From assembly GCA_001942185.1 (NCBI GenBank), contig MKJV01000112.1:124001-188000 (forward strand): DNA of 64,000 bases, in the 5' to 3' direction. The notes under the pieces are model-generated. The model searched no databases. It was not told the DNA's origin and worked only from the letters and a program-made list of their open reading frames with translations. This document shows positions 57,021 through 64,000 of the stretch, in pieces (positions within the stretch are counted from its first letter, which is position 1; each line of letters starts with the position of its first letter). This stretch comes from Pseudonocardia sp. CNS-004 (GTDB taxonomy: Bacteria > Actinomycetota > Actinomycetes > Mycobacteriales > Pseudonocardiaceae). The position numbers and the translations under genes were made by a program.

Positions 57021-57835
57021 TCAGATGCTTCGGTGGTGGCGGACTGCCAACTCCAGCTCCTGGAGCCGGGGCGCGAGGGCGGCGTCCACCGCCAGCGGGT
57101 CGCGCGCGTGCAGCTCCTGCATCGCACGGCGGGTGGGAAGGCTCGTGTTGATCTCGTGCTCGTCCCGGCCCAGCGCGTCGACGATGTCGGTCACGACCTC
57201 GTAGACGGCCCGTCGGCCGAACCCGAGATCCTCGCCCGCCGTGGAGGTGTCCATCATCGCCGTGGCCGTGGCGCCCGGATACACCGTGGCGACGTGCAGC
57301 CCGCTCCCGTGCAGCTCGCGCCGCAGCGCATGACCGAAGGCGGCGATGCCCGTCTTGGTGGCGGCATAGGTCGCGTAGAAGGGCAGCCCCACCAGCGCGA
57401 TACCGCTCGCGACGTTCACGATGACGCTGGTGCGCTCCTGGGCAGCGACGCGAAGGGCGGGTAGCGCCGCGCGGGTGAGGAGGATCGGCGCGGTGAGGTT
57501 GAGGTCCACCATGGCGCGGACGTCCTCGACGGCGCAGTCCTCGAGCCGGCCCGCCCGGACGTTGCCCGCGTTGTTGACGAGGATGTCGAGCGAGCCGAGG
57601 GCCTCCCGCGCTGCGCCCAGCACGGCGTCCGGTGCGCCGTCGGCGGTGACGTCGAGGGCGAGCACGTGCGCGACGCCGCCCGCGCCTCGACGAGCTCGGC
57701 GGTCTCCTCCAGCGGCGCCTTCCGGCGCCCGACCAGCAGCAGCCGTGCTGCGCGCCGGCCGAGGTGCTCGGCCAGCGACCGACCTATCCCGCTTCCCGCG
57801 CCCGTGACGATCCCGCGGCGATCCTGCAGGTCCAC
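57021..57835 (-). CDS. Short-chain dehydrogenase/reductase (SDR, frameshifted)
   Basis: About 270 residues; break near 57680. GIVTGAGSGIGRSLAEHLG, LVGRRKAPLEETAEL (Arg suggests NADP), LVNNAGNVRAG, NVASGIALVGLPFYATYAATKTGI (Tyr-x-x-x-Lys) and the C-terminal VYPGATATAMM. GTG start at 57835, three bases before the stop of the enoyl-CoA hydratase gene. Same operon. Confidence 0.85.
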
Positions 57836-57838
57836 CGG

Positions 57839-58601
57839 TCAGCCCTGTTGGTAGGCGAGGTCGGCGGCGGTCAGGCCCTCCAGCGCCATACCGAACGGCA
57901 CGGCCTCGATGAGCCGGCGCAGCATCCGCTGGTTGAGCGTCTGCTTCTGGAGCGAGCGGTAGAGCGCCGGCTTCGCGGCGAGGGAACGGGCGATCTCGAG
58001 ACCGCGGGCGAGGACCCGCTCGTGTGCGACGACCTCGCTGACCACACCCCACTGCTGGGCCGTGGCGGCGTCGATGGTCTCCCCGGTCCACAGCAGCCAC
58101 TTCGCCCGTGCCGCGCCGACGATCTCCTCCCAGACCACCTGCAGGCCGTCACCGGCGGTGATCCCGAAGGTGGGATGCGGGAAGTCGCCGTAGGTCGCGC
58201 GCTCAGAGGCGATGTGGATGTCGGCGAGCAGCAGGTACTCGGAGTGCACGGTCGCCGGGCCGTTGGCCACACCGATGACTGGCATCGGCAGGGTCAGCAG
58301 GCGCTGCAGGACCGCGGTTCCCTCGGTGCGGATCTTCTCCCAGTGCGCGGGCTTGAAGATCTCGCCGAGGCTCTCGCCGTCGATCGAGTCCATGAACGAG
58401 TCACCGGTGCCCGTGAGCACCAGCGCCTTGTTGTCCTGGTCGAGCGCGATCTCCTCGAGCGCCCTCGGCAGATCCTGATGGGTCTGCCCGGTGAAGGTGA
58501 TCGGCCCCCCGTCGGTGTGGAAGGGCCACGACCAGGACGCCGTCGTCCGTGCGGTCCATCGCCAGGTTCGCGAAGCGCGTGAAGTAGGCGGGGCTGCTCA
58601 T
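57839..58601 (-). CDS. Enoyl-CoA hydratase/isomerase family protein, paralogue 1 (frameshifted)
   Basis: About 255 residues; break near 58525. DNKALVLTGTGDSFMDSIDG and PMPVIGVANGPATVHSEYLLLADIHIASERATYGDFPH are the crotonase oxyanion-loop segments; the canonical Glu pair is not clearly conserved, so the reaction is open. Very similar to the gene at 60378-61142. ATG at 58601 with GGAGAACGAG upstream. A TetR-type operator lies just outside the start. Confidence 0.8.
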
Positions 58602-58612
58602 CTCGTTCTCCA

Positions 58613-58638
58613 AATCCTACCGACCGGTCTGTAGGATT
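58613..58638. promoter_or_regulatory. Near-perfect 26-base palindrome, TetR-type operator
   Basis: Half-sites AATCCTACCGACC (58613-58625) and GGTCTGTAGGATT (58626-58638) are reverse complements except for one pair. It lies 12 bases upstream of the enoyl-CoA hydratase ATG and 115 from the divergent TetR gene. The GACCGGTC core is a common TetR-family site. Confidence 0.7.
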
Positions 58639-58752
58639 CGACGGTAACGACCGTTCCTCACCCACGGCAAGAGATGTCGCGCAGAGCACACGGCCCGGCG
58701 CCGCGCGATCACCGGGGAACCGGCTGCGCGATACTGGATCCGGAGGTGGGAC

Positions 58753-59361
58753 GTGACCGAACCGGGGACGCAGGCCCTCACCCCGGGGCGTCAGCACGCC
58801 GGGAGCGTGCGCGACCGCCTGCTCGCCGCGGCCGACGAGCTGTTCTACGCCGAAGGCATCACGGCGGTCGGGGTCGAGCGCATCCGGCGAGCCGCTGACG
58901 TGGCGAAGTCGTCGATCTACGAGCACTTCGGCAGCAAGGACGGCCTGGTCGCGGCCTACCTGGCCGGGCGCAGCGCGGGCTGGCGCGAACGGCTGGGTGC
59001 GGCGCTCGCCGCGGCAGATCCCGCGCCCGCGGCACAGCTCGACGTCGTGTTCGACGAGCTCGGAGCGTGGTTCACCGAGCCGGACTTCCGGGGCTGCCCG
59101 TTCATCAACGCGTCGGCAGAGCTCCCCGACCCGGCCCACCCGGCGGCGGTGGTCGCGGCCGAGCACCGGGCATGGGTGCTCGGGCTGCTGACCGACATCG
59201 CCGTGCGGGCTGGAGCCCGCAACCCGGCCCGACTGGGCCGCCAGCTCGTCCTGCTCTACGACGCCTCGATGGTGGCGGCGCACAACGGGGGCAGCGACGC
59301 GGCGGCCGATGCGAAGGCCGCCGCCGCCACGTTGCTGCGAGCGGTGGCAGCACCGGCGTGA
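58753..59361 (+). CDS. TetR/AcrR-family regulator
   Basis: A 202-residue protein. HTH: RDRLLAAADELFYAEGITAVGVERIRRAADVAKSSIYEHFGSKDGLVAAYLAGR. The ligand domain (FRGCPFINASAELPDPAHPA) resembles TetR_C_41-like repressors of redox or quinone genes. GTG start. It should bind the palindrome at 58613-58638 and repress the divergent hydratase-SDR operon, and itself. Confidence 0.88.
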   Translation: MTEPGTQALTPGRQHAGSVRDRLLAAADELFYAEGITAVGVERIRRAADVAKSSIYEHFGSKDGLVAAYLAGRSAGWRERLGAALAAADPAPAAQLDVVFDELGAWFTEPDFRGCPFINASAELPDPAHPAAVVAAEHRAWVLGLLTDIAVRAGARNPARLGRQLVLLYDASMVAAHNGGSDAAADAKAAAATLLRAVAAPA

Positions 59362-59433
59362 CGTGCCCGTCGCGAACGTCGACCGCCTCGATGACTCCCA
59401 CTGCGACAACGGAGAGTCCGGGGCCGGAACGCA

Positions 59434-59712
59434 TCACGAACGCCGCCGCTTGCTCGCGATGACGAGCACGAACGGACAGAGGGCCATCGCGACACCTCCT
59501 CCCACGGCGGAGGTCGCGGTGTCTCCGACGACGAGACCGATCACCGCGAGCACCACGCAGACGGCCGGTACCCCGACGGATGCGGCGTCCCAGCCGGTCC
59601 ACCGCCGGCCTCTGCCCGGCGAGGAGAGCATGCGGGCGAGGTCGGGATCGCTCCTCCGCAGCGATTCCGAGATCCTGCCGAGCCGTACGAGTTCGTGGAG
59701 GTTCAGGGTCAT
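59434..59712 (-). CDS. DUF3040 membrane protein
   Basis: A 92-residue protein: N-terminal helix (LHELVRLGRISESLRRSDPDLARMLSS, the DUF3040 motif) then two transmembrane helices (VGVPAVCVVLAVIGLVVGD and VGGGVAMALCPFVLVI) and a basic end. Function unknown. The frame is intact. Confidence 0.77.
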   Translation of the reverse strand: MTLNLHELVRLGRISESLRRSDPDLARMLSSPGRGRRWTGWDAASVGVPAVCVVLAVIGLVVGDTATSAVGGGVAMALCPFVLVIASKRRRS

Positions 59713-59864
59713 CGCAACATCCCAGCCTGGTGGGGATCGCGCACGGGACGCCCTGCGCGCGGTGGTGTGTCGACAGTTCTGCGCGGTCTGACCACGGTCA
59801 CGCCCTCTGATGCCGCGCTCGGCAACGAGGCGGCTCGCCCCTGCATCGCGGCCCGACCAGCCGA

Positions 59865-60003
59865 TCACCGCTGCGTGTGGGCATCGACACCGAGCACGTC
59901 ATTGAGCGCCTCGGCCGAGGACGACGCGCTTGCCCAGCTGTCCCATGCAGGCGGCGACGATCTTGCCGCCCTTGCCGAACCCGACGACGGAGTTGTCACT
60001 CAT
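59865..60003 (-). pseudogene. Internally deleted pyridine nucleotide-disulfide oxidoreductase
   Basis: The frame from ATG 60003 reads VVGFGKGGKIVAACMGQLGK, the FAD-binding N-terminus of RclA/mercuric-reductase-like enzymes, then a stop at 59899. In the next frame SSSAEALNDVLGVDA continues to a stop at 59865, matching the C-terminal end of the same family (dimer-interface motif). About 420 middle residues are missing, joined out of frame. The start still has AGAGGAA upstream. A clear remnant of a gene lost by internal deletion. Confidence 0.6.
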
Positions 60004-60015
60004 GGCGAATTCCTC

Positions 60016-60362
60016 TCAGACGGTGACCAGGCGCAGGACGAGCGCCGCCAGACCGACGAGCAGCAGGACGGCGGGGGACTGGATGCTCCGGTCACGACCC
60101 GGAGGTGCGATGCCACCGCACCGACGAAGTAGGCGATCACACCGATGGCCGCCGCGACACCGATCGGCCACCAGAAGAGCCCGACGACGAGTCCGATCGC
60201 GCCCACGATCTCGGCGACGGCGAGCAGCCACAGCTTGTCCGCGGGGAACCGCACCCGCTCCATGGTCTGCATCTGCCGGGGATCACGGCGCAGCTTGCCC
60301 ACCCCCGAGAGCAGCAGCAGGGCGGCGAGGACGGCGGACACGAGGACCGCGGCGATGAACAT
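60016..60362 (-). CDS. DoxX-family membrane protein (frameshifted)
   Basis: About 115 residues with four helices; break near 60100. AVLVSAVLAALLLLSGVGKLRRD, WLLAVAEIVGAIGLVVGLFWWPIGVAAAIGVIAYFVGAVASHLR, and an end SPAVLLLVGLAALVLRLVTV in the second frame. The Gly-Lys-Leu after helix 1 is typical. Follows enoyl-CoA hydratase paralogue 2. Confidence 0.78.
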
Positions 60363-60377
60363 GTTCGGTCGTCCCCC

Positions 60378-61142
60378 TCAGGGCTTCTGCTGGTAGGCCA
60401 GGTCGGCGGCGGTGAGGCCTTCGAGCGCCATCCCGAACGGGACGTCCTGGACGATGCGGCGCCGGAGACCGACGCCGAGCGTCTGCTTCTGCAACGCCCT
60501 GTAGAGGGCCGGCTTCGCGGCGAGGCCGCGCGCGATCTCGACGCCCCGAGCTACCGCGCGGTCGTGCGCGACGACCTCGCTGACGACGCCCCACTGCAGG
60601 GCGGTCCGGGCATCGATGCTCTCGCCGGTCCAGAGCAACCACTTGGCTCGGGCGGTTCCTGCGACCTCTTCCCAGACGACCTGTACCCCGTCTCCTCCGG
60701 TGATGCCGAAGGCGGGGTGCGGCTCGTCCGCGTACCTCGCGCGTTCCGAGGCGATGTGGATGTCGGCGAGCAGCAGGTACTCGGAGTGGACGAGCGCGGG
60801 GCCGTTGGCGACGCCGACCACCGGCATCGGCAGGTCGACGAGGCGCTGGAGCACCTTCGTCCCCTCGGCGCGGATCTTCTCCCACTCCACGGGTTTGAAG
60901 ATCTCCCCGAGGCTCGGCCCGTCGATCCGGTCCATGAAGGCATCACCGGTTCCGGTGATGACGAGCGCCTTGTTGTCCCGGTCGAGGGAGATCTCCTCGA
61001 GCGCAGCCGGGAAGTCCTCGTGGGTCCGACCGGTGAACACGACCGGTCCACCGTCGGTGTGGAAGCGCAGCACGAGCACACCCTCGTCGTCCCGTTCGAA
61101 GGCGAGGTTGTCGTACCTGCCGAAGTAGCTCGGTTCGGTCAC
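60378..61142 (-). CDS. Enoyl-CoA hydratase/isomerase family protein, paralogue 2
   Basis: A 254-residue intact crotonase-fold protein. YFGRYDNLAFERDDEGVLVLRFHTDGGPVVFTG, KALVITGTGDAFMDRIDG, PMPVVGVANGPALVHSEYLLLADIHIASERA and the C-terminal FGMALEGLTAADLAYQQKP. By eye roughly three quarters identical to paralogue 1. GTG start at 61142. Upstream of DoxX and the deleted oxidoreductase. Confidence 0.85.
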   Translation of the reverse strand: MTEPSYFGRYDNLAFERDDEGVLVLRFHTDGGPVVFTGRTHEDFPAALEEISLDRDNKALVITGTGDAFMDRIDGPSLGEIFKPVEWEKIRAEGTKVLQRLVDLPMPVVGVANGPALVHSEYLLLADIHIASERARYADEPHPAFGITGGDGVQVVWEEVAGTARAKWLLWTGESIDARTALQWGVVSEVVAHDRAVARGVEIARGLAAKPALYRALQKQTLGVGLRRRIVQDVPFGMALEGLTAADLAYQQKP

Positions 61143-61547
61143 CGACGCACCATCGCCCGCGAGCCGGACGGTCGCACCCGTGGAGAGCACCGGGTGTGGC
61201 ACGGGTAGCTGTGCCCTGTCCCGGCGGGGTCCCGTTCGTACTCGCCGTTGTGTTGCGTGAACGAGCGCTGATTGCGGAGCGACCAGGTGTCACCAGGTCG
61301 GCGCAGCGAGTGTGAGCAGCGCGATCAGCTGCTCGAGACCATCCGGGCGGGTCGCAGCGGTGCGCTCGTGCTGCACGGCGAGCCTGGTTCAGCGACTGCG
61401 CGCCGCGTCTCGCCGACGGGGTAAGTGAATGTGCGCAATCTCGTGGAACAGTGTGAACGACGCTCCTCGTCGCCGCGGTCGGATTCGGCGCGCTGGTCCT
61501 CGCCGGTGCGGCGTGGACCCGATCTCACCGCTGCGTGGGGCTGATGG
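61143..61547. other. About 400 bases without an intact gene
   Basis: On the plus strand 61305-61424 encodes a fragment, EQRDQLLETIRAGRSGALVL then HGEPGS, that matches the Walker A region of LAL/LuxR regulators before a stop; see the separate entry. A hydrophobic stretch near 61470 (LLVAAVGFGALVLAGAAW) has no start codon. The rest is featureless. Confidence 0.4.
61305..61424 (+). pseudogene. Truncated LAL-type (LuxR) regulator fragment
   Basis: About 38 codons resembling the start of the ATPase region of LAL regulators: RDQLLETIRAGRSGALVLHG with EPG of the Walker A but not the following GxGKT, then a TAA. No upstream or downstream part of such a gene is present. Remnant of a lost regulator. 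Confidence 0.4.
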
Positions 61548-62670
61548 TCAGGCGGGCGCCGCCAGTCCGCGGGGGCGGACGGCGAGGCGTTTCGCGGCCG
61601 CGGTCACGGCTCTGCCCGCGGCGGTGTCGGAGTGCTCGACGACGAACGGCGTTCCGGTGTCACCGGCCTCGCGCAGCCGCTGGTCGAGCGGGATCTGCGC
61701 GAGCAGCGGCACCTGCGCTCCGAGCAGGCGGCTCAGCGACTCGGCCACGGCAGCGCCACCCCCGGACCCGAAGAGCTCGACACGACCGCCGTCAGGCGTC
61801 TCGTACCAGGACATGTTCTCGATGACGCCGGCCACCTTCTGCCGGGTCTGGACCGCGATCGAGCCGGCCCGTTCGGCGACCTCCGCAGCGGCCGGCTGGG
61901 GCGTCGTGACGACGAGGATCTCCGCCGTCGGGAGCATCTGGGCCAGGGAGATCGCGACGTCGCCGGTACCGGGCGGCAGGTCGAGCAGCAGGATGTCGAG
62001 GTCGCCCCAGAAGACGTCGGCCAGGAACTGCTGCAGCGCTCGGTGCAGCATCGGTCCTCGCCACACCACCGGGGTGTTGCCTTCGGTGAACATGCCCACC
62101 GAGATCAGGCGGATCCCGTGGGCCTGCGGGGGCATCATCATGCGCTCGACCTGCGTGGGTCGGGCGCGTCCGCGCCGAGCATGCGTGGCACGGAATGGCC
62201 GTGGATGTCGGCGTCGAGGACGCCGACCCGAAGCCCACGGGCGGCGAGGGCAGCGGCGAGGTTGACCGTCACGCTCGACTTGCCGACGCCACCCTTGCCC
62301 GAGGCCACGCAGTACACCCGGGTCATCGACCCCGGTAGGGCGAACGGGATCACCGGCTCGTCGGAGTCGCCGCGTAGCGAGCGACGCAGTTCGGTGCGCT
62401 GCTCGTCGGTCATGACGCCGAACTCGATCCGCACGCCCGCACGCCGGGCACGGCGCTCACGGCAGCAGTCGCGTCGCGGGTGAGTTTGTCGCGCATGGGG
62501 CAGCCCGCCACGGTCAGCAGGAGCGTGACCGTGACCTGGCCGTCGTCGTCGAGCACCACATCCGCGACCATGCCGAGCTCGGTGACCGGTTTGTGGATCT
62601 CCGGGTCCTCGACGGTCGCCAGCGCGGTACGGATCGCGTCTTCGTCGGTGCGGGTCGGGGTCTCGTTCAC
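61548..62670 (-). CDS. mrp: Mrp/ApbC (NBP35-like) Fe-S cluster carrier ATPase (frameshifted)
   Basis: About 375 residues; breaks near 62455 and 62155. An N-terminal MIP18-like domain (ALATVEDPEIHKPVTELGMVADVV, then TLLLTVAGCPMRDKL) is followed by the deviant Walker A VASGKGGVGKSSVTVNLAAALA, GVLDADIHGHSVPRMLG, GDLDILLLDLPPGTGD and GVIENMSWY. The usual CxxC region is replaced by ETPDGGRVELFGSGGG, as in other actinobacterial Mrp. It transfers Fe-S clusters. GTG start overlaps the korB stop. Confidence 0.88.
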
Positions 62671-63735
62671 GCTGCACCTCCACTCGTCTCGCCGACGGTC
62701 CAGACGTCCGCGCCGCGCAGCAGCGAGCGCAGGTCCGGTGGCCGCTGCTCCCGGGCCCGTGCGACCTGGTCGCGCACCTGGTCGTCGTAGGTGGGGCGGT
62801 GGACCTGGCGGAAGATCCCGACCGGGACGTGGCGCAGGTTCTGCTCGCCGAGGCGGGCCAGACCGAAGGCGTACGCCGGGTGCTCGACGGTCAGGTCGTG
62901 GACGATCACGGATTCGGCGCCGATCTCGTCGACGGCGCGATCTCGAGGCCCCCGCGAGGTCCGACGGTCACGCCGAGCTCGTCGGAGCGGCCGAACCGGA
63001 TCGGTTGCCCGGGCCGCAGCCGGATGAGGCGGTCCGCGGCGGTGTCCTTCTCCTTGAGGTCGTCGAACGCACCAGGGTTGAAGACCGGGCAGTTCTGGTA
63101 GATCTCGACCAGGGCGGACCCGCGGTGGCGGGCGGCGGCGCGAGGACCTCGGTCAGTCCGGCCCGGTCGGAGTCGAGCGCCCGGCCGACGAAGGTGGCCT
63201 CGGCGCCGAGGGCGAGCGAAACGGGGTCGAGCGGGGCGTCCACGGAGCCCATCGGCGTGGACTTCGTGATCGTGCCTGCCGTGCTGGTCGGCGAGTACTG
63301 GCCCTTGGTCAGGCCGTAGACGCGGTTGTTGAACAGCAGGATGGTGAGGTTCACGTTGCGCCGCAGCGCATGGATGAGGTGGTTGCCGCCGATGGACAGC
63401 GCGTCGCCGTCACCGGTGACCACCCACACCGAGAGGTCCGGGCGGGCGACGGCCATCCCCGTCGCGATCGTCGGGGCGCGGCCGTGGATGGAGTGCATCC
63501 CGTAGGTGTCGAGGTAGTAGGGGAAGCGGGAGCTGCAGCCGATCCCCGACACGAAGACGAGGTTCTCCCGCCGGAGGCCGAGGGTGGGAAGGAACGCCTG
63601 CACGGTGTTCAGCACGATGTAGTCGCCGCACCCCGGGCACCAGCGCACCTCCTGGTCGGACTTGTAGTCCCCGGCCGTGGCGACAACGGTACTGCGGGGG
63701 ACGGACCCGATGCCGTCGGACATGGTGGCGGTCAT
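62667..63735 (-). CDS. korB: 2-oxoacid:ferredoxin oxidoreductase subunit beta (frameshifted)
   Basis: About 355 residues; breaks near 63140 and 62945. WCPGCGDYIVLNTVQAFLPTLGL, FVSGIGCSSRFPYYLDTYGMHSIHGRAPTIATGMAVARPDLSVWVVTGDGDALSIGGNHLIHALRRNVNLTILLFNN (thiamine diphosphate and metal site GDGDxxxxG...NN) and QGQYSP-like YGLTKGQYSPTS are typical. It forms 2-oxoglutarate (or similar) oxidoreductase with KorA. ATG at 63735 overlaps the korA stop. Confidence 0.92.
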
Positions 63736-64000
63736 GCGGGGACGATCTCCTCGATCGAGGTGGTGATCGCGGCCTGCAGCTCCTCGACGGTGAAGGGCAT
63801 GCCCGCGACCTTGGTGACGGACCGGATGTCGGTGAGGTACCGGGCTCGCAGGACCGAGGCCAGTTGCCCGAGGTTCATCTCGGGCAGGACCACGCGGTGG
63901 TAGCGGGCGAGGACCTCGCCGAGGTTGGCCGGGAGCGGGTTGAGGTGGCGCAGGTGCGCCTGCGCCACCGAGCCCCCGGCTCGGCGGATGCGGCGACACG
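63732..64000 (-). CDS. korA: 2-oxoacid:ferredoxin oxidoreductase subunit alpha, C-terminal part
   Basis: Only the last 89 or so codons are in the window; the gene continues past 64000. VAQAHLRHLNPLPANLGEVLARYHRVVLPEMNLGQLASVLRARYLTDIRSVTKVAGMPFTVEEL is the KorA C-terminal transketolase-like domain. Its TGA overlaps the korB ATG. Confidence 0.85.
   Translation of the reverse strand, partial: CRRIRRAGGSVAQAHLRHLNPLPANLGEVLARYHRVVLPEMNLGQLASVLRARYLTDIRSVTKVAGMPFTVEELQAAITTSIEEIVPA

Overview
The window is very GC-rich, densely coded DNA with GTG and TTG starts, many 4-base ATGA or GTGA gene overlaps, and actinobacterial families (F420/LLM-type oxidoreductases, CGNR, ANTAR, DUF3040, KorAB). Together with a complete propane-monooxygenase cluster this points to a Pseudonocardiales-like actinomycete. 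That taxonomic call is inference from content only. I saw no rRNA, tRNA, CRISPR array, insertion sequence or origin.

Reading quality matters here. About half of the protein genes (some 33, with about 42 breaks) can only be read through by changing frame once or more. The breaks hit essential and catabolic genes alike and usually look like the loss of one G or C in a G/C run. I treat them as probable sequence errors and annotate each gene as one CDS with the approximate break given. Four short pieces look truly decayed or truncated: a deleted flavin disulfide reductase, a LAL-regulator stub, an LLM oxidoreductase stub and a fragmentary stretch near 45 kb.

Layout. 0-6.1 kb: a methyltransferase, a secreted guanyl-specific RNase with its barstar-like inhibitor, an SRPBCC protein, a split homologue of plant Tm-1 (UPF0261 plus a TIM-barrel protein) and PhzF. 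6.2-8.7 kb: a sodium:solute symporter with three tiny membrane proteins. 8.97-21 kb: the propane oxidation locus on the minus strand, in transcription order prmA (hydroxylase large), prmB (reductase), prmC (hydroxylase small), prmD (coupling protein), a dedicated GroEL, an alcohol dehydrogenase, an amidohydrolase, a MIP18-like protein and three small unknown genes. A divergent Fis-type activator gene follows, with a palindrome in the shared promoter region. 21-25.4 kb: 6-phosphogluconate dehydrogenase, DNA polymerase III delta, and a SAM riboswitch in front of threonine synthase. 25.4-30.4 kb: CGNR regulator, HAD, MFS exporter, FAD monooxygenase and MarR. 30.3-34.4 kb: a second symporter operon under an XRE-cupin regulator, with a well-formed promoter and operator. 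34.5-38 kb: an XRE regulator opposite two Rossmann reductases and an SDR. 38.1-41.8 kb: a bd-type/CIO quinol oxidase (CydAB) and a CYP152-type peroxygenase. 41.9-48 kb: GAF-ANTAR protein, STAS protein, manganese catalase, O-methyltransferase and LuxR regulator. 48-55.7 kb: a tartrate locus with LysR regulator, two tartrate-dehydrogenase-type enzymes, a TctCAB transporter and D-tartrate dehydratase. 55.7-61.1 kb: a redox and acyl-CoA-like region with two close enoyl-CoA-hydratase paralogues, a TetR gene with a near-perfect operator, and DoxX. 61.5-64 kb: Mrp/ApbC and the 2-oxoacid:ferredoxin oxidoreductase subunits KorB and KorA, the last cut by the window edge.

The strongest candidates for something new are the four-gene tail of the propane operon (a MIP18/DUF59 protein plus three unknown small genes joined by 4-base overlaps), the small membrane partners of both symporters, and the compact tartrate module with two non-identical dehydrogenases.
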